This document shows, piece after piece, positions 55,587-64,000 of a stretch of DNA of 64,000 bases. Position 1 is the first letter of the stretch, and each line of letters opens with the position of its first letter. Both the position numbers and the translations under genes were made by a program. The notes beneath the pieces were generated by a model that saw nothing but the letters and a program-made list of their open reading frames with translations, was not told the origin of the DNA and searched no databases. The stretch comes from Engraulis encrasicolus (Eukaryota > Chordata > Actinopteri > Clupeiformes > Engraulidae), in the NCBI RefSeq assembly GCF_034702125.1, contig NC_085880.1, forward strand, positions 19,405,528 through 19,469,527. The letters run 5' to 3'.

Positions 55587-56639
55587 CCTGCAGATGTACC
55601 ATATGCAGTGGCCCCCAAGGCAAGAGGGGTGTCAGTGGGTGTGTGCTGTGTAGGTGTCCGGGGGTACTTCTGTCTCTATCTCTACCTATCTATTTCTCTG
55701 TCTGTCTCTCTGCTTTTTCTGTCTCCATGTCAGCCTCTCTCTCTTTTCCTTCTCTCTATATCTCTTTGTAGTTACATGCAGGAAATTGTGAGAAAAACAG
55801 AATATTGGCAGCATTTGGTTCAAGTAATGGCTCAAGTATTGTAAACTCATTCTTCATTCTGTGACCGTATTCAGGTTTTACTTGTTTTAAACTGAATACT
55901 GACAATATTCCGTCTGAAGATGTAATACTCCCAGCAACTAACGGCAGTCCATTGTCTTGCCCTTTTAGTGAATCTCTCTGTTTTTAGTCCAGTCTGTCCA
56001 GTCTCTCTCCTCTGTTTGTCTCTCTCTTCTCTCTTTGTCTCTCTCTTCTCTCGTTGTCTCTCTCTTCTCTCTTTGTCTGTCTCTCCTCTCTTTGTCAGTC
56101 TGCTTCTCTCTGTCTCTACCTATGTCTCTGTCTCTAACCTGGCCAGTAGCTGCAGGGGCTATCAGGAGCTATCAGGGGCTAGCTGTCATCCCTCCAGGCT
56201 ACTCTGCACTCCCATGGGGCCCGACAGCCCCGAGAACAAAGACCTCAGGAGGCTTCTGCTGCTCCTGCTCCTGCTCCTGCTGCTCCTGCTGGGGGTCACT
56301 GGAGGGGTCAGGGCAGACTGGACCAGTCAGGAGAGGCATGCCTGAGGAGGAGGAGGAGGAGGGAGGTGGGGAGGGGAAGTGTGGGATGTGGGGTAGGCTA
56401 TTAGAAGGCTTCTGAGGGTTGTGTGTTTGGATTTATGTGGTGGTTTGGGGGCTGGGGTCTATGAGAGGTGAGGAACAAGTTGCGGACAAGGAACTGTGAG
56501 ATCTGAGTGGGAATGTATGGAAGGCAACGTGCGTGCGTGCGGGCGTGCACGCATGTGCGCGCATGTGTGCGCATGTGTGTGCATGTGTGCGCTCATGAGG
56601 TGCATGGTAGGTGAGGGGGGGTTGTGGCATGTTGAGGAG

Positions 56640-57300
56640 GAGTGTATAGTGGCAAGAATAGGTGTCGGAGTCTAGGGGAGGTGAAGGGAGGTGATAGGGT
56701 AAGTGATGGCTTGTTAGTTTGTAAGCTAGGCGTGACGAAAGTCAGGTAGTGTATATGAGTTCAGGGGAGGCGACTGTTTATATGTAAGGTGTGAGAGTCA
56801 GAGGCAAGGGGAGGTAATTGAGTATGTAAGACATGGTGTATGGGTTAGTGAGTTAAGCCGGGTGTGGGAGGGGACTGTATATAAGGTGTGAGAGTCCAAG
56901 GCGAGGGGAGGTGATGGTTTGTATGTGCGGTAGGGCATGGTGTATTGGTTAGTGAGGTGAGGGGGTGTATGTGAGGTGAGTAGAGTTGTCGGAGGCGAGG
57001 GGAGGTCGTTTGTAATTTGTATGCAAGGTGTGAGAGTGAAGAGGCGAGGGAATGGTGACTGTTGATATGTAAAGTGTGAGGGTCAGAAAGCAAGGGGAGG
57101 TGATGGTTTGTATGTAAGCCAGGCATGGTTAGTGAGGTGAGGTGAGGGGACGGGAGTTGTCGGAGGCGAGCAGACTTGATGCTTTGTATGTATGGCATAG
57201 TGTATGCCATGAGTGAGTGAGGTGAGGTAGGTGTTGGAGGTGAGGTGGTGTGTCGGAGGCGATGGAAGGTGGTGAGTGGGTGGGTGGAGGTGACTATGTA
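56640..57300. repeat. Degenerate GT/GA-rich minisatellite
   Basis: Phrases of about 80-120 bp recur: GTGAGAGTC.GAGGC, GAGGGGAGGTGATGGTTTGTATGTA, GGCATGGTGTATTGGTTAGTGAGGTGAGG. At least six imperfect units can be followed. One strand is strongly purine-rich. Confidence 0.75.
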
Positions 57301-57315
57301 AGCGTGACTCTGGCG

Positions 57316-58899
57316 GACTCCACAGTGGCCTAATTGGCTAAGGTGTGACGTCCCTTTGATCTGCCTTGTGATACGAGGTCTCCCGCTGACCTGGGGCCTC
57401 ATTTATAACGGGTGCGTACGCACAAAAGACTGCGCACGCCAAGTTCACCGCAAGGTTTGGTATTTATAGAAAAAGAACTTGGCGGTAAACATGCGCAGCT
57501 CCACGCAAAGTTTGACCCATGCGTAGGCACTAAACAAAAGACCAAACGCGGAAAGCGCGACCTCGGGAGGTAGCTGGAAGAACGACCCGAAATTGGTTGA
57601 AGAAAAAAAATCAAAGGTCAAGTGTCACGATAGCCACTTTAACATTAGTTAATCCAGTTCGCAACGAAAACGCGGTTGTTTTGTTGTTTGGTAATGGTGG
57701 AAATAGGCCTACCTGGCCTATCCATAGCCACATGCATGTAATAGACGCTTGAAATTGTACGTTTAAGATAGGCCTGCGTTACATTTGGAAATACCCTACA
57801 TTTTATTAACAATAACCACGGACCTTTCCAGTATCGGGCTATAATCGTATCGGTAGGCTATGAAGTGTTCCGAGTCTGCAAGGAATTACGTCAACATTTA
57901 AGCCAGTTGCAGAATCATCTGCTCGAGTCCCAAGTTCATCTGTAATGGTTGATTTTTTCAGCCATACAGGCAAGCGCAAGTGCCATACTAATGGAAAGTT
58001 TCGTTTCTCTTCTCTTCGTTGCATGTCATTTCTTTTCCATGCGGTTATTCGTCATCAAAGCAGAGGAGTGCATTTGACAGCTGGCCTTATACACTGATAA
58101 TGTAAGTTTATAATACACACATTTAATAAATACAGACTAGAAAATGTCCATATGTCATGCTGTCTGTGGATATGTCGATTGACAGTTGGGGCGTCGCTTT
58201 GAACTGAAAGCAGACAGCTGCGCGCAGTGACCAACGGCAATTGTTGAAAAAAGTTTAAACCCGGTGCATATGAGGTGCGATGAGACAGCGAATAGATTAC
58301 CGGCGAATTTCACATGGGGACATGCCATGTGAGATGTTTCCTTGACGCAGCTATTTTTCCCTTTGTTCACAACTCAATTAATACTAGCCTACATGTCCTT
58401 GACTTGGCAGGTTCATGTCCATGCCATCCTTATTTTATTTTATTTTTTTTACTTCTGGTATAGTGTGGTTTTTGTCAACATAACCATCCACATGCTGCAA
58501 TTCAAGGTTTTATTTTGTAGCCTACGACTACCCAAACTTAACCGCTCCACTTTGCCCAACGTTCTCTAGGCCTATCTAATAAAACTGTTTGCTCCACATG
58601 TGGTAAATAGGCTATCTCGTCTGCTTTCCGCACGCCGTCCACAGATATAAATATTCATTTTGGGCGTTTCACTGAATATTCATAGATAATTATGGGTGTG
58701 TCCACAGGTGCGCACATTTGCCGCAACTTCAGAGTCAGTTGGGATTTATAAAGGGAAATCGACGTGGAACGTGCGTGCGCCATGCTTTATAAATCTGGAT
58801 ATTTTCTTGCGCACGCACATCCTGAGTTTCGTGCGTGCGCCATCTTTTGGCGCATTTCTTCCGCAAAGTTTTATAAATGAGGCCCCTGGTGTGGTCACA
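57316..58899 (+). pseudogene. tRNA-Arg-like sequence split by a transposon
   Basis: The segment GACTCCACAGTGGCCTAATT (57316) followed by GGCTAAGGTGTGACG resembles the acceptor and D-arm of vertebrate tRNA-Arg genes (GGCCTAATGGATAAGGCGTCTGAC type). The T-arm region GAGGTCTCCCGCTGACCTGG is cut at 57394, and the acceptor end TGTGGTCA continues after 58889. With the insertion and one CCTGG removed, the two ends partly pair (GAC..CA with TG..GTC). It is a decayed tRNA or SINE head and not expected to function. Confidence 0.35.
57395..58884. mobile_element. 1.5-kb DNA transposon with GGCCTCATTTATAA ends, unassigned superfamily
   Basis: The left end GGCCTCATTTATAACGGGTG and right end TTTTATAAATGAGGCC are inverted. 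CCTGG flanks both (57390-57394, 58885-58889), suggesting a 5-bp target duplication. Subterminal GTGCGTACGCAC-type motifs are dense at both ends. I see no intact transposase; short frames inside are not recognised. Confidence 0.7.
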
Positions 58900-58959
58900 T
58901 AAAGACCTCGGGGGGGAGACAGTAAACCTGTCATTAGTGTCATTAGTACCACCAGGGCA

Positions 58960-58990
58960 GGTATTCAAGGTATTCAAGGTATTTTAAGGG
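58960..58990. repeat. Short GGTATTCAA tandem repeat
   Basis: About three units of AGGTATTCA; the same unit recurs at 59287-59362. Confidence 0.7.
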
Positions 58991-59286
58991 GTCCATTCTA
59001 ATATCCTAACTCCCGTCCTCCTTTGCTCCCTTACCTGCTTGTGGCCTCGTGATGACATTACTGGCGACAGAAGTGTATTTCATTATTTCACAAAAGCACA
59101 ATTCAAATGCAATTTTCTCATTTGCAATTGGGACGGTGAATGAAGAATAATCCCCTAAAAGTTGTTGTGGCTCGGCTGACGGCGAGGAATCTTTATTGTT
59201 TTCTCCACGGAGGCGGGGCGTCAGGGAACCGCAAGGCCACAAGTACAGGCCGAGGATGGGAGTCCTCGCATAATGGAGAGAACCTA

Positions 59287-59362
59287 AGGTAGTCAAGGTA
59301 TTCAAGGTATTCAAGGTAGTCAAGGTATTCACGGTATCAGTTGTCAAGGTATTCACGGTATC
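59287..59362. repeat. GGTATTCAA-type minisatellite
   Basis: About eight 9-bp units of the form CAAGGTATT or CACGGTATC. The same unit occurs about 300 bp upstream, so the two arrays probably expanded together. Confidence 0.8.
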
Positions 59363-59820
59363 TACTTGTAGGCCTGGGAGGGGAGATGGAGGGGCGAGGC
59401 TGGTAGCAGCTGATTTGTTCACTGGCACTCTGATGTGGTTTCACAGCCTATTGTTCGCTTGACAAAAATAGGAAACATTTTTAAACAGAGGTTGTGTTTG
59501 ATCGCTGTGCATAGCAAAGTAACTTCCTCGTTTTCCACCTTGTGTGTTTTTTCTGTACTCCAGTCTCCAGGCAGCTGTCTTGTTTTGAAGCCATTTAGCG
59601 AATTCATAAGCGCTGCACGCTTTCTGGAGCAGCAGAAACATCCGCAGTGAGAACGAGGGAAGAGTGGAAACGGAGGAAGAGATAAAGAAAGAAGGAGGGA
59701 TGGAAGGAAAGATGGGGAGAGGGAGAGAGAGAGAGAGAGTCTGGTGCTCTGCTCTGCGCACACGTGCACGCATGCGCTGCCACATCCAAGCACACATGCT
59801 GTCCCTGGCACACACACCCT

Positions 59821-59821
<1 letters not shown>

Positions 59822-59888
<67 letters not shown>

Positions 59889-59890
59889 TA

Positions 59891-59934
<44 letters not shown>

Positions 59935-60104
59935 TGCTCTCTCTCTCTCTTTAATACTCTCTCACAGACACGCACACTTGCGTGCGTGCTTTCGTGCACG
60001 CAGACGCACACATGCACGCACATATGCTCACACGCTTGCACTCACACATGCACATCCACACCAGCTTCTCACTCACATCTTTACATGCGCACACACACAC
60101 ACAC

Positions 60105-60175
<71 letters not shown>

Positions 60176-60577
60176 CATGCACCCACCTACACACACACAC
60201 GCGCACACACACACACATGCACACACATGCACCCACCTACACACATACACACACACACGCACACAAATCTACCTCAGTCACACATATAGGCACTGACACA
60301 TGTACACACACATTACACAAGCTCCTCTCTGGCTGCCATGCACATGCACACACACACACACACTCACACTCACAGGAAAGCACATATCCACACAGTGCAC
60401 ATTACACACACATGCATGTGGGCGTGCACACACACAGACACGCAAGCTCTGTCTCTCGCTTCTGTACACACATGCACACCCCTCAGATGCACACGCTCAC
60501 ACACATGCACAAAATCTCACACATGCACAGTCTCTCTCTCTCTCTCACACACACACACTCACACACACACACACACA

Positions 60578-60612
<35 letters not shown>
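59822..60612. repeat. (CA)n microsatellite cluster
   Basis: Long CA runs lie at 59822-59931, 60091-60168 and 60546-60612, linked by CA-rich degenerate sequence with CACGCA and CATGCA variants. ORFs of up to 288 codons here are repeat artefacts. Confidence 0.95.
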
Positions 60613-60615
<3 letters not shown>

Positions 60616-60643
60616 TGCTGGCTGGGTTGAATAAAGGCTAGTA

Positions 60644-60657
60644 GTTGCCATGGTAAC
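60644..60657. promoter_or_regulatory. Perfect X-box-like palindrome GTTGCCATGGTAAC
   Basis: This 14-bp sequence is a full match to the RFX-factor X-box consensus (GTYRCC..GGYAAC without spacer loss). It sits in ccdc88a intron 3 between two CA arrays. Function is unknown; a chance match is possible. Confidence 0.35.
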
Positions 60658-60744
60658 GGCTGTGTGTCTGCAGTAGAATGGGTGTGATTCAGGCAGCTCA
60701 CTTCAGGCACTGGGGGAGTGTGAGTCTTGGTAACCCCAGCCGAC

Positions 60745-60746
<2 letters not shown>

Positions 60747-60839
<93 letters not shown>
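60747..60839. repeat. (CA)n microsatellite
   Basis: A pure run of about 93 bases, about 135 bp after the previous CA cluster. Confidence 0.97.
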
Positions 60840-60840
<1 letters not shown>

Positions 60841-61214
60841 ACCCCCACCCCACTTCTCCACTGACTGCACAATCAGGCCTCTTGTTTTAGGCCTTCCTCC
60901 CTAAACGGAACTCTCTTGCTGTATGGAAAGGGGAGGGAAGTCACAGTGCACACGCATACACACACACACACACACGCACTCACACACACGCACACACACA
61001 CGGGGAGGGAAGTCAACCGCACTCTCTCACACACACAGACCCCAACCCTGTGTCTCCTCCAAACACAGCAGTGTCCCCCACCCCCCATATCCGCAACCCC
61101 ACTTCCACCCATGCAGCTGTGTGTGTGTATGTGTGTGAGAGGGAAGGCAACACTTCCACAGCCAGCCTTGTGTTTGTCAGTATGCTGTAAAAGTTAAAGT
61201 TGCTAATTTTCCCT

Positions 61215-61433
<219 letters not shown>

Positions 61434-61913
61434 TCTGGCATGGGCAGCCAGCGGTGGCGTGTTCAAGAACAAAACACACACCTTCCTCATTAGTAGTATT
61501 AAGTCTTCAGTAGTATGTATTGTTCCGCTACAGATGGGCCCTAGGCCGTATAATTACTCGTGCATCATAATTGACCTTCCCTTCCTTATCAGTGTGAAAC
61601 ATGAGCAAGCCCCCTCACACCAGAAGAGGAGACCGTTGAAGATAGAGGAGATGGGGGAAATACTGAGGAAATCCTGAGTAGAGGGAGCATCAATAATGCA
61701 AAATATGACCAACCCAGCCGCCACCACCACCAGCCCCTCTGCTTCATTCATGAGGAGGGAGAGAGCAGGGGAGGAGGTGTTTTGATCGAGGTGTCATTCC
61801 TGCGTGCTCCCTCTCTCCCTCTCTCGGCCTATCCCCCCTCTTTCTCTCCTTTCTTTCTCTCTCTTTGGGGGTGGTGTGGACATGGCTATACTGTAGGATG
61901 CAGAGGTGTCATT

Positions 61914-62074
<161 letters not shown>

Positions 62075-62219
62075 TTGTCCCGGTGGACAGTATGATGATG
62101 TGTGCTGCTGGATGTCAGTCCTGTGTGCCTTGTGTCTGTTTGTACTCTGCTGGGGAACTGTACACAGTGGGGAGGACCCTTTCATTTCGACATGGGGAAC
62201 TTGTGTGTGTTCACACGTC

Positions 62220-62221
<2 letters not shown>

Positions 62222-62273
<52 letters not shown>

Positions 62274-62360
62274 GCTGTGTGCATGTGTGTGTGTCGCTGT
62301 GTGTGACGCTGTGTGTGCACGTTGCATGTGTGTGCACGTTGCATGTGTGTGCACGTTGCA
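62222..62360. repeat. (GT)n array followed by an 18-bp tandem repeat
   Basis: A GT run (62222-62272), then three copies of GTGTGTGCACGTTGCAT (about 62308-62361). Confidence 0.9.
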
Positions 62361-63415
62361 TGTGTGTCTGTGTGCGTGGCTGTGTCTGTGTCCTCGCTGT
62401 CATTCCGTCTGTGTGACGAGGAGCCCAGCCCAGTCTGGCGGAGGCACCTCCCTTGGCAGTGTAGTGTCATCTATTATACAGAACGCACGCTGCATAATCT
62501 ACTGTAAACCCCAGCTGTGCACAGCCCCATTTAAAATACAAATTATTGCACATCATGAAGGAGGATCACTGGAGTTACTCAAAATTGGATGTTTGAAAAG
62601 TATTTATAAAGGTGCAAGACTAAGCTTAACGTTTGGACAAAGAGTTTTCTTCAGAGTGCCGCGAATTATTACACTGCCAGCATTAAATTGATGTCCCCCA
62701 AATGTGTATTTTTAACTCCTGCAGTAGACATGTCCTCCAGCCATCATTGTGTTGTTCTGCTTTTTTTCCCCTTCTTTCGTGCAAGCCCCAATTAATCTGT
62801 TGGCACATATGATGTATTACGAGTAAGCACAGATTTACTAGCGTCATTAAACTGCCTCACCGGGTTTCCTTTTTTTATTACATTGCCAACCGCCTTTTTT
62901 CCTCTTGTGAAAATTGAGCTCACTTCTTGAATCATGCTTTTGTCATGTCCCCAACGGAACATACACCCTAAAGCGCACCGTTTTGTGGTATGCAAGGAAG
63001 ATTTAATGCACTTTTGGTTATGGTAGGGAGAGGTATTTGTTTCCATTTTCAGTCTCGTACGTTCACTACAACTAGCCTGTGCCAACAGAGCTGTTGTACG
63101 AGTTTCCTAGACTGAGGGCTTTCCTGGGGGTGTGTTTCTCGAAAGCGTAGTTGTTAGCCAGTTAGCAACTTGGTTAGTTGTCAATAGGAAATTGCATTGC
63201 AAACAACAAAGTAGCTAACATAGTTAGCAACTATGGTTTCGAGAAATGCACCCCTGAAACGGTCTTTCCTCATTTAAACATCACATACACACAAACGCGT
63301 CACACGCCGCAGCCATTATGGGGAGGTGCCCTGTTTTTTCTTTTTCCTTCAACTGTGTGACTACTGTCTTTGTGCCGTGTGCTTGCATTGTAAACATATG
63401 CTGTGGTGAGATGAC

Positions 63416-63417
<2 letters not shown>

Positions 63418-63464
<47 letters not shown>

Positions 63465-63515
63465 TGTGTGTGTGTGTGTCTGTGTGTCTGTGTGTCTGTG
63501 TGTGTGTGTGTGTGT
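63418..63515. repeat. (GT)n microsatellite with GTCT interruptions
   Basis: A pure GT run to 63462, then GTGTGTCT variants. Confidence 0.96.
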
Positions 63516-64000
63516 AGTGGGGGAGGTGGTTGGTCAAAGAGGGGGACAGGTGTTTGTAGGAAGCTTGTGTGTGTGTTTTCTCTCTCGTTCACTCATGTGG
63601 TCAGAGACCCCAGATGGTGTTTTATCTCATCTCACAAGCACTGCTTTTCACAAACCAGCCTTTCCCCCACCACCTTCCCTCAGTCCCCCCTTTCACTCCA
63701 ATAATAATGTTTAATAATACATACATAATAATTTTTGGTAATGGTCTGTTGCTTTTTCCAAAGAAAACCAACAACTATGTTCTGCTTGGAAAACCAAGTC
63801 TATGTCAACAGAGCAGCAGAAGGAAAAATAGTGCTTAGCAGAAAAAGTAAATGTCTCCTTTTGGCTCGCAGTGGGAAATGCAGCCATATTTGGCCTTTTG
63901 GGCCGTGAAATCAAACACAAGTGTGTCCAGAAAGCCTGGGGTATGGGGCTGTAATGGTGGGGTGAACATGAGCTGCCGTCCTCCTCAGACAGATGCCATT

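Noticed and set aside
56218..56306. Poly-leucine frame (RRLLLLLLL...) that resembles the KKLLLLLLGC stretch of girdin
   Set aside because: It is a CTG/CTC repeat. The flanking residues do not match girdin, the expected preceding exon (ETLQQLIMM...) is absent, and splice borders are lacking.
59764..60630. 288-codon ORF rich in His and Thr
   Set aside because: It is an open frame through CA repeats; low complexity, no start context and no homology.

Overview
This window is vertebrate nuclear DNA and almost certainly comes from a ray-finned fish. The protein-coding signal is split into many short exons with GT-AG introns. The proteins are closest to vertebrate PNPT1, PPP4R3B and CCDC88A (girdin). 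The intervening DNA is full of fish-type Tc1, hAT and piggyBac-like elements, tRNA-derived SINEs and very long (CA)n, (CT)n and (CAGG)n microsatellites. The species cannot be named from the sequence alone.

Layout, all genes on the + strand: (1) 1-1056, unassigned flank ending in a small promoter. (2) 1057-11402, complete pnpt1, mitochondrial polynucleotide phosphorylase, 28 exons, 776 aa, reconstructed codon by codon. (3) 11420-17640, a transposon graveyard: a hAT-type MITE split by a 5.6-kb element with ~540-bp terminal inverted repeats, which itself holds several further elements. (4) 18085-31336, complete ppp4r3b (smek2), regulatory subunit of protein phosphatase 4, 16 exons, 852 aa. (5) 31337-36400, its 3' flank with three small repeats and one orphan exon-like ORF. 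(6) 36400-64000, the 5' end of ccdc88a: promoter/5'UTR, coding exons 1-3 (91 aa), then intron 3, which fills the rest of the window. That intron carries an extreme load of microsatellites and minisatellites, several MITEs and SINEs, and a transposon inserted into a tRNA-Arg-like sequence.

The order pnpt1 - ppp4r3b - ccdc88a in one transcriptional direction matches human 2p16 (PNPT1, PPP4R3B, CCDC88A), except that CFAP36, which lies between PPP4R3B and CCDC88A in human, is not visible here. The three genes have unrelated roles (mitochondrial RNA turnover and import, PP4 targeting, actin/G-protein scaffolding), so this is conserved synteny, not a functional cluster.

The most interesting signals are structural: nested transposons whose target-site duplications can be read directly; transposons and UG-repeats placed right against pnpt1 splice acceptors; and the long-inverted-repeat element between pnpt1 and ppp4r3b. 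I found no prokaryotic-type system, CRISPR array or operon.
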